64,000 nt of DNA, from NCBI GenBank assembly GCA_030601885.1, contig JAUWAU010000020.1, forward strand, positions 38,574 through 102,573, written 5' to 3'. A model generated the notes under the pieces. It was not told where the DNA came from, did no database searches, and saw nothing but the letters and a program-made list of their open reading frames with translations. Made by a program: the position numbers and the translations under genes. Position 1 is the first letter of the stretch; each line of letters starts with the position of its first letter. This document shows positions 52,456 through 60,310 of the stretch, piece by piece. Origin of the DNA: Armatimonadota bacterium. Lineage in GTDB: Bacteria > Armatimonadota > Zipacnadia > JAUWAU01.

Positions 52456-54825
52456 ATGCGCAAGTGTGCGGCAGCGTGCGTGATGTTCCTGGTGATCGGG
52501 GCATGGGCGGCCGCCGGCCAGCAGCCCGAGCAACTCCTTGCCAACGGCATTGCCGTTGACCTGTCGGCCCTGGCGCTTGCGAACGAACGCTCCGTGGAGC
52601 GACTGCTGGTGCTCCCCGACGGGCTCGTCGTCGGCACCACATCGGGCCTGGCAGCGCGCCTTTTCGCCTACGATCCGGATGCGGAGCGACTCTACGACCT
52701 GGACCGCATCCCCGGCCCGATCAGCCTCTCGGCACTTGCCCTGTGCGGCGAGGACCTGTACGCCGGGACGATGCGCTGCACCGACTTCCCCGCGAAGGCG
52801 GGCAAGCGGTTCCGGAGCGGGCACCTGTACCGGTATCGGCTGGATCGTCGGACGATGCAGGTGGAGCGCGACGATCTGGGCGTGCTCGTCAAGGGACAGG
52901 GGTTGTATGCGCTCGCCGCCGACCCCGAGCGCCGCGTGCTCTACGGTATCACGCGGCCCGACGGCGACTTCATCGCCTATGACATCGACCGGAAGAAGAC
53001 CCGCCGCTGCGGCTCCGTCGCCAACCTGACGCCCATTACGGAGGAGAAGCGCCTCCCGCGCGAGATCTGGCTCGGTCCGAATGGCAGGGCGTACACGTCC
53101 GGTCCAGAGGGCTATTTGTACTACTGCGACCCAGCTACGTGGCAGCTCGTTCGGTGCGCCGCTCGTCTCCCGGCGGTGCTCGGTCGGCACCCGCTTGCGT
53201 ATCTCGAGGCCGCAACGATGGGCAGCGACGGCAAAGTCTACGGGGGAACATCCGACGGGTACATATTCTCGTACGACCCAGCCGCCGATGAGATAATCAA
53301 CCACGGTAAGCCGCTGCGCCAGGCCCACATCGCCGGCCTCGTGACGGGGCCGGATGGGACGATCCATGGTATCGGCGGCGAGCCGGCAGGTTACCCGCGC
53401 GGCTTCGCCTTCGACCCCGGCACCCATAGCTTTGCGCTCGGCAGCTATCCGAAGATGGCCGATCCCTCGTCGCGCGACAGCATCACGGCAGGCTATGGCG
53501 CGCTGGCTATTGACGGTCAAGGGAGGATCTTCCTGGGCGAGACGGGTCGCATAGGGCGTCTCTTGGTTTTCCCTCCGGCGGGCGCCGAGCAGATAGCAGA
53601 AGGAGAAGAGGAGAAGGCAGAGGACACATCAGGAGCCGAAGAGCAGGCCGCGCCCGCCCCGGGGCATCCGAGCGAGAAGCGCTTCATTGACTGCGAGCTC
53701 GTCCACGCCCCAGATAGCGTGATCGACCCCGGGGAGGGCATCGCATACACGGCCATCGAGCTGGGCAAGGACGGCTGCGTGTATATCGGCACGTGCCACT
53801 TCCTCGACACGGCGTGGATAATCCGCTACGTCCCCGAGCGCAATCGCATCGAGCCGGTTGCCGACGCGGCCTCGCTGATCCACTGGTACCACCGCGGCTA
53901 CTATGCGCAAAGCAAGCTGCATGCCAAGGTGCTCGTGGGGGCCGACGGCAAGGTGTACTTCGGCTCCAACCAGGGCTTCATGGACTCGGAGCATCGCAGC
54001 GAGTGGGGCGAGGACGAGATCGGCTATCCAGGTGGTCACCTCCTCGTGTACGATCCGGCAAAGGATATTGCCTACGATCTTGGGATGCCGGGTCGCGGTG
54101 CGAGCGCACAGTTCTTCGCCGGGGCCATAGACGACGACCGCGGGAAGCTCTACTACTGGGCCGGACCCGACTTCATCGTCCACGACATTGGCACCCACCG
54201 CACGGAGCTCAAGGGACAGCTCACCGGGCAGCCGCGCTACTTCGTCATCGACAAGGAGGGCGTCGTTTGGATTCCGGGCGCGAGCAGCCCCGTCCCCGTC
54301 ATCGAACGCTACGACCCGCGCAAGGAGTATCTGGAAACGCTGCCGCTGGAGATTCGCGGGCTTGGCGAGTATCGTACGCCCTACCCGTGGGTGATAAACG
54401 CGGCCGGCACGAGGATCTATGGTCTGGCGACCGGCAGTCCCCACATCATGGAATTCGACATCGCGGAGGCGCGGGAGAGCGTGCCGATGCGGAACGTCGC
54501 GCCGACCATGGGGCCGGAGCACGAGCAGTACGACGTGAAGGACATTCACGCCGCGGTGATGGGCGTGGATGACCGGCTATACTACCCGGTGCTCGCCGAG
54601 GACTTAGGGGACGGGAGCAGTGGCGTGCACCTGATGCGCTACGATCCCGCAACGGAGCGCGTCACCGATCTGGGCATCATCCGCCCGAAGAACAAGCCCG
54701 GTTACTTCGCCAACATCGACCGCATGCAGGGCGGCTGCGTCGCTCCTGACGGGACGCTGTACCTCATGGAGATGCGCCCGAAGCTCAGCCTGCTGATCTT
54801 CCCCCAACTGACGGCTGCCCACTGA
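52456..54825 (+). CDS. Large exported beta-propeller protein
   Basis: 789 residues with a signal peptide (CAAACVMFLVIGAWAAAG). It is built of many short beta-blade repeats with a pattern around L-x-x-x-x-D-G-x-V-Y-x-G-T and a following Y-D-P, for example YEAATMGSDGKVYGGTSDGYIFSYDP-like blades and VLVGADGKVYFGSNQGFMD. Two groups of blades are separated by an Ala/Glu/Pro-rich linker at about 375-400 (EGEEEKAEDTSGAEEQ), which suggests two propellers of about seven blades. No catalytic motif is seen. It may bind glycans. The stop codon lies in a dispersed repeat and the converging GNAT gene ends 11 bases away. Confidence 0.8.
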   Translation: MRKCAAACVMFLVIGAWAAAGQQPEQLLANGIAVDLSALALANERSVERLLVLPDGLVVGTTSGLAARLFAYDPDAERLYDLDRIPGPISLSALALCGEDLYAGTMRCTDFPAKAGKRFRSGHLYRYRLDRRTMQVERDDLGVLVKGQGLYALAADPERRVLYGITRPDGDFIAYDIDRKKTRRCGSVANLTPITEEKRLPREIWLGPNGRAYTSGPEGYLYYCDPATWQLVRCAARLPAVLGRHPLAYLEAATMGSDGKVYGGTSDGYIFSYDPAADEIINHGKPLRQAHIAGLVTGPDGTIHGIGGEPAGYPRGFAFDPGTHSFALGSYPKMADPSSRDSITAGYGALAIDGQGRIFLGETGRIGRLLVFPPAGAEQIAEGEEEKAEDTSGAEEQAAPAPGHPSEKRFIDCELVHAPDSVIDPGEGIAYTAIELGKDGCVYIGTCHFLDTAWIIRYVPERNRIEPVADAASLIHWYHRGYYAQSKLHAKVLVGADGKVYFGSNQGFMDSEHRSEWGEDEIGYPGGHLLVYDPAKDIAYDLGMPGRGASAQFFAGAIDDDRGKLYYWAGPDFIVHDIGTHRTELKGQLTGQPRYFVIDKEGVVWIPGASSPVPVIERYDPRKEYLETLPLEIRGLGEYRTPYPWVINAAGTRIYGLATGSPHIMEFDIAEARESVPMRNVAPTMGPEHEQYDVKDIHAAVMGVDDRLYYPVLAEDLGDGSSGVHLMRYDPATERVTDLGIIRPKNKPGYFANIDRMQGGCVAPDGTLYLMEMRPKLSLLIFPQLTAAH

Positions 54826-54833
54826 CCACTGTC
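54818..54833 (+). repeat. Dispersed repeat fragment (CACTGACCACTG family)
   Basis: CCCACTGACCACTGTCC-type piece between two convergent genes; it supplies the TGA stop codon of the propeller gene. Confidence 0.5.
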
Positions 54834-54836
54834 CTT

Positions 54837-56108
54837 CTAGAACGAGTCCGTGCCCCAGACGACCAGTCGCTCGCCGGGGAACAGCGCCTCGACGAGGGCA
54901 CGCTCCCTCTCGGGCACCGTTGTTAAGTGGTCCTGAACGGCTGCTGTGCCTCGGCCGAATATGAGCTGCGCCATCTCCGCTGAGTCGAGATCGAGCTGGC
55001 CACCCGCATCCTCGCTGCCGCCTCTCACCTTCAGGTTCCCTCCGTCGAGCGCGAGCACAGTGCCCCTGACCGTTCCGGCGGAGCGCCCCGACGCGTCGCG
55101 GCCAGGGGCGCTCTGCGTCTGCCCGCTCAGCCGCAGGCGTGCACCGGCGGCCCCGCGGGGTGCCTTTGCCGCGCGTTTCGACAGCTCCGGCACCGCGGCC
55201 TGGAGGAGTCCTGCGAGGTGGATGATGCGAAACATCAGGCTGGTCCATTCCTTCACCTCGGCGGGCTCGGCCAATCGTGACATGACTGCGCGACCGGCAC
55301 TGTCGCTGCCGAAGTCGCACGCCAACGTCTCGACCCCGGTCTCTTGCCCGCGTCGCATCAGCTCTGCGACAAGCGCCTCGAAGGCGTCCTCGGCTCCCGT
55401 GCGCCAGGCGTACTCGGGCACATCCAGCGTGCTCCTCTTGGTATGGACTTTGAAGATCGCAGATGCCTGCACCGCATCGTCGGCCACAGCCACGAGCACT
55501 TCGTCGCGCCGCTTGCTGTCCGTGAGCCGAAGCTCCCAGTATCGGTCACCGCGCACCGTCGTCGCGGTGCGAGTCGCGTTGAAATGGTCATAGAGCTCCC
55601 GGTAGGCGGCGAGGTGCCGCGAGGCATCGAACTGGACAACTTCGCCGTTCCATCGTGAGCTGGCCTGCGGTGTGGCGCCCGATATGTTGAAGCGCTCCTC
55701 TCGCATGGGGAGGATCGCCCATCCGAGGCGCTCGTAGAAGGGCTGAATGCCCGTGTAGAGCATGGAGAAGTGGCTGCCCAGGCGCTCCATGTGCGCGATG
55801 GCATCCTTGAGCACCATCGTCGAGTAGCCTCGTTTGCGGTACTCGGGCGGCGTCCCGACGTCGGCGACGCCGGTGTGCTTGAGGATCGCGCGCCCATAGC
55901 GCACGTCCTGGCAGACAATGCGCATGGCGCTCACGATCTTGCCGTCCACTTCGCACAGCCGGTGCAGCTCCGGGCGGTGATTGGGGTCCCTCGCGACGTG
56001 CTCTTCGGGCCAGCGACTGCCCTCGTTGCCGAAGGCAGTGGCAGTCGTCACGACTATCTCCTCGAAGTCCTCGGGCGTTGCGCCGCGTATGGTTGGCTCG
56101 CCGCTCAT
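54837..56108 (-). CDS. Eis-like GNAT acetyltransferase with SCP2-like tail
   Basis: 423 residues. The N-terminal GNAT domain has IRGATPEDFEEIV, VGTPPEYRKRGYSTMVLKDAIAHM (acetyl-CoA loop, R-x-x-G-x-G/S variant) and SMLYTGIQPFYERLGW; a second, diverged GNAT fold follows and the last ~110 residues form a sterol-carrier-like domain, as in Eis proteins. Eis enzymes acetylate amines, including aminoglycosides, but the natural substrate of environmental members is unknown. The ATG at 56108 is chosen over one 36 bases upstream because of AAGGGAA. It is not part of the sulfur operon: the next gene starts 329 bases away and shares the strand only by chance of layout. Confidence 0.85.
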   Translation of the reverse strand: MSGEPTIRGATPEDFEEIVVTTATAFGNEGSRWPEEHVARDPNHRPELHRLCEVDGKIVSAMRIVCQDVRYGRAILKHTGVADVGTPPEYRKRGYSTMVLKDAIAHMERLGSHFSMLYTGIQPFYERLGWAILPMREERFNISGATPQASSRWNGEVVQFDASRHLAAYRELYDHFNATRTATTVRGDRYWELRLTDSKRRDEVLVAVADDAVQASAIFKVHTKRSTLDVPEYAWRTGAEDAFEALVAELMRRGQETGVETLACDFGSDSAGRAVMSRLAEPAEVKEWTSLMFRIIHLAGLLQAAVPELSKRAAKAPRGAAGARLRLSGQTQSAPGRDASGRSAGTVRGTVLALDGGNLKVRGGSEDAGGQLDLDSAEMAQLIFGRGTAAVQDHLTTVPERERALVEALFPGERLVVWGTDSF

Positions 56109-56436
56109 GGGTTCGTTTCCCTTCCGTCGCACGTCACGGGGCATACCCGGTCATCTCCCCGGGCAACCGGCCTGGCCCAGAGTTTAGGCTGAGGCGAGCC
56201 TGCCGTCAATCGGTGTGTCGCTCTGCGGGTGGAAGAATGGAGGGCACAGAACGAGAAGCGGCTTCCGCTGTGGCGGAAAACCAATGATAGGGCGCCGGCC
56301 ACACAGCGTCTGCCGGGACCGACGGGATAATGCAGGGCCAAGGGACGACGAGGGGAGTGCCGGCCGGCGGGTATCGCCCGTCGGTGTCCTGGGCGCGTGT
56401 GGGCCACTGTCAAGACCCGCGCGACCGGCTACTCCC
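56109..56436. other. Intergenic region without a visible gene
   Basis: It lies between the end of the sulfur operon and the GNAT start. Long open frames cross it on the plus strand, but they are the antisense shadow of the sulfite reductase gene. No promoter pair or terminator could be set with confidence. Confidence 0.5.
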
Positions 56437-57444
56437 CTACGAGGGCAAGAAATGGATCTCTCTGGTCTGCGGAGGAGGAGGATTCGGCACCGCGTACTCG
56501 CCCAGCGTTGGGCGCATGTGCTCGAGGAAGTCGTTCCAGACGCTCTCGTCCAGCAGCAAGGTCCCGATGCGTATGCGCCCCTCGTCGCGGCCGTGCTCCT
56601 CGTACCAGTCGAGCACGGCCTCGATGACGTCGTGGACCTTCTCGTCCGGCAGGAATTCCGCCATCTTCGCCCCGTCTATCGGATGCCGCCCGTGCTTCCC
56701 GCCCACACGCACGACCCATCCCGTCGCTTCCGGCTGCCAGGCTTCCGTTGGGCAACTGCGGATACAGTCGCCGCAGTACAGGCACTTCTCCGGGTAGTAG
56801 ATGGGTTCGCCGGAATCCGGATGGCTCTCGATCGCGCCTTCGAGGCAGGCGTCGGCGCAGAGGCGGCACCCGATGCAAGGCTTCTGATCCCACTTCGGCT
56901 TGACGATGCCCTGAAAGCCGAGGTCCATGCCATCGGTCCTGGCGCAGTCGATGGGACACCCGGAGAAGGAGATTTTGAACTTGTGGGGCAGCTTCCGCTT
57001 GCCGAAGAAGCGCTCGCACACCGCTGCGGCCATGCCCTGGGTATCCGTGAGGCCATTGGGATTGTACTCACACCCGGAGCAGGCCGTTGGCACGCGCACC
57101 CGCGGGCCGCAGGAGGCGATCTCCTGCCCGACCTCCGCCAGTTCCCTTTGAACGTGCCCAAGCTCCTTGAAATCCACGTACGGAATCTCTATCGACTGTC
57201 TGATCGACAGGTGGACATAGTCGCCGCCATAGGTCCTGGCCACCTGCAGGAGCTTCTCGAGTTTGTCAAGCGGCACTCGCCCGCCCGGACACTTCAGGCG
57301 GACGGTGAATCGGTCCCTCTGGCGCTGTTTGATGATTCCGCCGGTCTTCAGAGTGTCAAAGTCAAGCTCCCCCGTCTCGCCGTCCACGGCGACATCGACG
57401 GAGACGCGTTTCTTCTTGTCTTCTATGTAGTGATCAACAGACAT
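56437..57444 (-). CDS. Siroheme sulfite (or nitrite) reductase with C-terminal ferredoxin domain
   Basis: 335 residues. An N-terminal ferredoxin-like half domain (GIIKQRQRDRFTVRLKCPGGRV) and the sulfite reductase core come first, followed by two [4Fe-4S] motifs at C190-C200 and C221-C231 (CIGCRLCADAC, CLYCGDCIRSC). This resembles AsrC-like and small assimilatory sulfite reductases, which make sulfide from sulfite with six electrons. The siroheme-cluster cysteines are partly unusual: the second pair C163-x3-C167 (SGCPIDCARTD) is normal, but the first segment is C122-x2-C125 (ACSGCEYN) where C-x5-C is expected; position 128 is Asn. It ends the sulfur operon and probably supplies sulfide to the carrier protein made upstream. 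A 122-base gap separates it from cysM. Confidence 0.85.
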   Translation of the reverse strand: MSVDHYIEDKKKRVSVDVAVDGETGELDFDTLKTGGIIKQRQRDRFTVRLKCPGGRVPLDKLEKLLQVARTYGGDYVHLSIRQSIEIPYVDFKELGHVQRELAEVGQEIASCGPRVRVPTACSGCEYNPNGLTDTQGMAAAVCERFFGKRKLPHKFKISFSGCPIDCARTDGMDLGFQGIVKPKWDQKPCIGCRLCADACLEGAIESHPDSGEPIYYPEKCLYCGDCIRSCPTEAWQPEATGWVVRVGGKHGRHPIDGAKMAEFLPDEKVHDVIEAVLDWYEEHGRDEGRIRIGTLLLDESVWNDFLEHMRPTLGEYAVPNPPPPQTREIHFLPS

Positions 57445-57566
57445 ACTGCTCTTTCCCTTTCACAGTGTTGGCCAACGGGCCGCAGCCCCCTTTCTCCGCG
57501 CCAGGTCTGCATTCGTCCCCGCCGTCGTTGGCGGAAAGGCCTCGCGGGCTGCCGGCTCGCGCCACA

Positions 57567-58562
57567 CTACACGCTCGGCATTCCCTCGTCGCCGAGCATC
57601 TCCGCGAAGTAGCTGGTGTACTTGAACCCGCTGTCGGGCGAGATGCCGACAGCCAACCCCTCCCTGTCCGCGCCGAACTCCACTGCCGCGTGGGTGATGG
57701 CTCCGGTGGAGGGCCCCACGATAAGGCCCTCTTCACGGAATAGACGTTTGGTCATAGCGTACGCCGGCTCGTCGTCTACACGGATAACCCGGTCAATCAC
57801 GCTGGCATCCAGAATGCTGGGTGGTTTGGATTCTTCGAGGTTCTTGAGACCGGGCAGCCGGTGCCCCTTTTGCGGCTCGATAGCGATGACTTCGATGCTC
57901 GGGTCCTGCTCCTTCAGGTAGCGCCCCACGCCGGTGAGGGTGCCGCACGTCCCAAAGCCGACGAAGAAGAACTGCACTCGTCCCTCCGTCTGCTGCCATA
58001 TCTCGGGGCCGGTGGTCTCGTAATGCGCCCGCACGTTGTCCTCGTTCTCGTACTGATTGGGCATGACGTATCGCCCCTTGCGTGCTTCGCCGCGCACGAA
58101 TGAATGCGCCAGCGCGATGGCCCCGTCCTTGGGATGGTCAACGGGGCACAGGTCATCGGGGGTGGCCCACACCTCCGCGCCCAGCATCCGCAGCAGGATC
58201 TTCTTCTCCTCGGGGACACCGTCCGGGATCGTCACCGTGAGCTTCCGGCCCATCAAGGCAGCCAACGCGGCGAGGGCGATGCCCGTGTTGCCCGACGTGG
58301 GTTCGACGAGCTCTTTGCCGTCCAGCGCGCCTCTTTCCTCGAGCCCGTCGAGCAGGTACAGGGCCGTCCGATCCTTGATGGACCCAAACGGGTTAAACCA
58401 CTCCAGCTTCAAGTACAACATGAACGTGGCCGACGGTGCCACGCGAGCCATCCGCACCAGAGGCGTCGGATTGGCAGGACTCGCAATAAGTTCCCGAATG
58501 TCCTCGTAGCGCCGAAGACCTGGGCCCGCACCTAGCCGTATCTGCCTCTCTGCTATGCTCAT
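57567..58562 (-). CDS. cysM: Cysteine synthase, CysM type (PLP-dependent)
   Basis: 331 residues. The PLP lysine is K63 in FNPFGSIKDRTA and the phosphate loop is PTSGNTGIALA; the other conserved block is GFGTCGTLTGVGRYL. In Mycobacterium tuberculosis CysM uses O-phosphoserine and the thiocarboxylated carrier CysO, and a Mec protease releases cysteine. Here the same three functions are side by side, so this enzyme is likely to take sulfur from the carrier protein instead of free sulfide. Its ATG follows the stop of the JAMM gene with no base between (TAG-ATG), so translation is coupled. The acceptor cannot be told from the sequence alone. Confidence 0.9.
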   Translation of the reverse strand: MSIAERQIRLGAGPGLRRYEDIRELIASPANPTPLVRMARVAPSATFMLYLKLEWFNPFGSIKDRTALYLLDGLEERGALDGKELVEPTSGNTGIALAALAALMGRKLTVTIPDGVPEEKKILLRMLGAEVWATPDDLCPVDHPKDGAIALAHSFVRGEARKGRYVMPNQYENEDNVRAHYETTGPEIWQQTEGRVQFFFVGFGTCGTLTGVGRYLKEQDPSIEVIAIEPQKGHRLPGLKNLEESKPPSILDASVIDRVIRVDDEPAYAMTKRLFREEGLIVGPSTGAITHAAVEFGADREGLAVGISPDSGFKYTSYFAEMLGDEGMPSV

Positions 58563-58970
58563 CTATTCGGCCACCTCCAGGGGTTGAGGGACGAAACTGT
58601 CCCCCTCCAGCCGCCACGCGGCGTGAGTGATTACCCCGTCCCGCACGCCTATGATGAGGTACGTCACATCGGCCACAGCTTGGCCCGTGTCTCGATGTGA
58701 TGGCTTAGTAGAGCCTTGCGGATGCGAGTGGTAGTAGCCAATAATGCGAGCCGCCCCGGATGCTTCCATCTCGACGGCCTTCAGGTGAGCCTTGTGTCCG
58801 AGCACGTACCGGTGTTCCGGGCAGGCCCCCTCGCCGTTTTCCGCCCGAAGCGCCAGGCTGAGCGTTGACACGTCGCCCTCTTCGGCCAGAAGGATGCCGC
58901 AGCATTCATTGGGCAGGTTCTCGCGTGCGTGCTGGGCGAGCGACTCCAGCACCCGGCGCCGTATCTTCAC
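58563..58970 (-). CDS. mec: JAMM-type zinc metalloprotease (Mec/HcyD-like)
   Basis: 135 residues, only the JAMM domain. All metal and catalytic residues are present: E22 in PNECCGILL and H81-S-H83-x7-S91-x2-D94 in YYHSHPQGSTKPSHRD. In M. tuberculosis Mec frees cysteine from the CysO-cysteine adduct. In Wolinella HcyD, and in Pseudomonas QbsD, trim extra residues from the carrier to expose Gly-Gly. Here the carrier has a whole domain behind its Gly-Gly, so a first cut by this protease is likely. It overlaps the activating-enzyme gene by one base (TAGTG) and joins cysM directly. Confidence 0.93.
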   Translation of the reverse strand: MKIRRRVLESLAQHARENLPNECCGILLAEEGDVSTLSLALRAENGEGACPEHRYVLGHKAHLKAVEMEASGAARIIGYYHSHPQGSTKPSHRDTGQAVADVTYLIIGVRDGVITHAAWRLEGDSFVPQPLEVAE

Positions 58971-59797
58971 TACTCTGCGCCTCCGACGGGCAGCTCCACC
59001 TCGCAGTGCGGGCCGTACTCCACCAGATCAGTGATGGTGGGCTGGTCACCGCACAACGGGCAGGCGCTATCGCGGGCCCGTTTCACCGTGGTGAATCTGC
59101 CCTCGATAGCCTCGTAGAGAAGCATCTCGTGGGAAAGGACGCTGCCCGTGTCCAGCAGCAGCTTCAGGGCTTCAACGGCCTGAAGCGTGCCGAGGACGCC
59201 CACGACAGCGCCCAGGACTCCAGCCTCCTGGCAGCTCGGCACCATCCCGGGGGGAGGCGGTTCGGGAATAAAGCACCGGTAGCAGGGGTTGCCTACGCCG
59301 GGAAGGATAGTCATGAGCTGGCCCTCGAACCGCAGCACGGCGGCCGACACGAGGGGAACGTTCTCGAACCGGCAGCAATCCGCCACCAGGAAGCGCGTGG
59401 GGAAGTTGTCGCTGCCGTCGAGGACGACGTCGCAGCCTTGGATCAACTCGCGGACGTTCGCCGCATCGAGGCGCTGGTCGAAGACCTCGATCTGGCAGTC
59501 GGGATTGAGCTCCGTTACCGTTGCCTGCGCCGAGAGCGCCTTGCTTTTTCCTACGTCACTGGTGCCGTGCAGGATCTGCCGCTGCAGATTGGAGAGCTCC
59601 ACCACATCGCTATCGATGATGCCAATGCGCCCCACCCCCCCGGCCGCCAGGTAGAACATGACCGGCGAGCCCAACCCGCCTGCGCCGATGACGAGTGCGC
59701 TTGCCGAGAGCAGCTTGCGCTGACCCTCGACGCCAACCTCGCTGAGCAGGACGTGTCGGGAGTACCGCTGGATTTGCTCCTCGGTGAGGTCGATCAC
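58970..59797 (-). CDS. moeB: MoeB/ThiF-type adenylyltransferase (E1-like)
   Basis: 275 residues. The ATP loop is VIGAGGLGSPV (36-46), followed by DxDxVELSNLQRQ (62-74). The catalytic Cys is C189 (PSCQEAGVLG), and zinc is held by C172, C175, C246 and C249 (CYRC, CPLC). The enzyme adenylates the C-terminal glycine of a ubiquitin-like carrier so that sulfur can be added. No rhodanese domain is fused. The sulfur donor could be sulfide from the reductase, or TusA from the same operon. The GTG start is two bases after the stop of the carrier gene. Confidence 0.93.
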   Translation of the reverse strand: MIDLTEEQIQRYSRHVLLSEVGVEGQRKLLSASALVIGAGGLGSPVMFYLAAGGVGRIGIIDSDVVELSNLQRQILHGTSDVGKSKALSAQATVTELNPDCQIEVFDQRLDAANVRELIQGCDVVLDGSDNFPTRFLVADCCRFENVPLVSAAVLRFEGQLMTILPGVGNPCYRCFIPEPPPPGMVPSCQEAGVLGAVVGVLGTLQAVEALKLLLDTGSVLSHEMLLYEAIEGRFTTVKRARDSACPLCGDQPTITDLVEYGPHCEVELPVGGAE

Positions 59798-59799
59798 GG

Positions 59800-60303
59800 C
59801 TATTCCACCACCCCCAGCTCAATGGGCTCCACCGAGACACCGGCCTCGATGAAGAAGTCGATGGCCTGACGCACTTCCTCCTCGTCGCCGGACAGCTCCA
59901 GGCCCACCAGGCCTATGTCTCTGGAGATGCTGGCCTGCCGGATGTTGGTGACCACGTCGAACTTCTGGCCGACCTCCCAGATCAGCGGTCTTTCTACGAG
60001 CGCCCTGGGAAAGGTGAGCCAGACCTTGCGTGACACCTCGTCGCCGCCCGCAATGGCCGACAGGATCGTGACTGTGTCGCCCTCTTTGACGGGCGTGTCC
60101 AGGCCCTGGAGCAGTCGAATATCCTCGCCCTCATTGATGTGGATGTTGAAGTGCCGGCGCACCTTGCCGGTCGCATCGCAGAGGCGGTCCCGCACGGCGA
60201 GTGCTTCGAGAAGCTCTGCCACGGTGGAGCCTTCGGCCTCAAGCTCCTGCTGACCATCGAAAAGACTCTTCAGTGCTGCGCCTGTTCGTACCGTGATTGC
60301 CAT
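59800..60303 (-). CDS. ThiS/MoaD-like sulfur carrier fused to a NIL domain
   Basis: 167 residues; ATG at 60303. Residues 1-87 are a beta-grasp ubiquitin-like domain (STVAELLEALAVR, FNIHINEGEDIR, LKEGDTVTIL-type strands) ending in IAGG at 84-87. Normally such carriers stop at Gly-Gly, but here the chain continues with DEVSRKVWLTF and a NIL domain (about 90-165), the fold also seen at the end of the methionine transporter MetN. The C-terminal glycine is therefore masked until cut. NIL domains bind small ligands such as methionine, so it may sense sulfur-amino-acid levels (inference). The stop of threonine synthase is seven bases upstream. Confidence 0.85.
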   Translation of the reverse strand: MAITVRTGAALKSLFDGQQELEAEGSTVAELLEALAVRDRLCDATGKVRRHFNIHINEGEDIRLLQGLDTPVKEGDTVTILSAIAGGDEVSRKVWLTFPRALVERPLIWEVGQKFDVVTNIRQASISRDIGLVGLELSGDEEEVRQAIDFFIEAGVSVEPIELGVVE

Positions 60304-60310
60304 TCTCCCC

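Noticed and set aside
51034..53520. 828-codon open frame on the minus strand
   Set aside because: It runs antisense to three well-supported genes (heparinase end, epimerase, propeller) and has no family motif.
56215..57612. 465-codon open frame on the plus strand
   Set aside because: It is antisense to the sulfite reductase gene, which carries eight ferredoxin cysteines in correct spacing.
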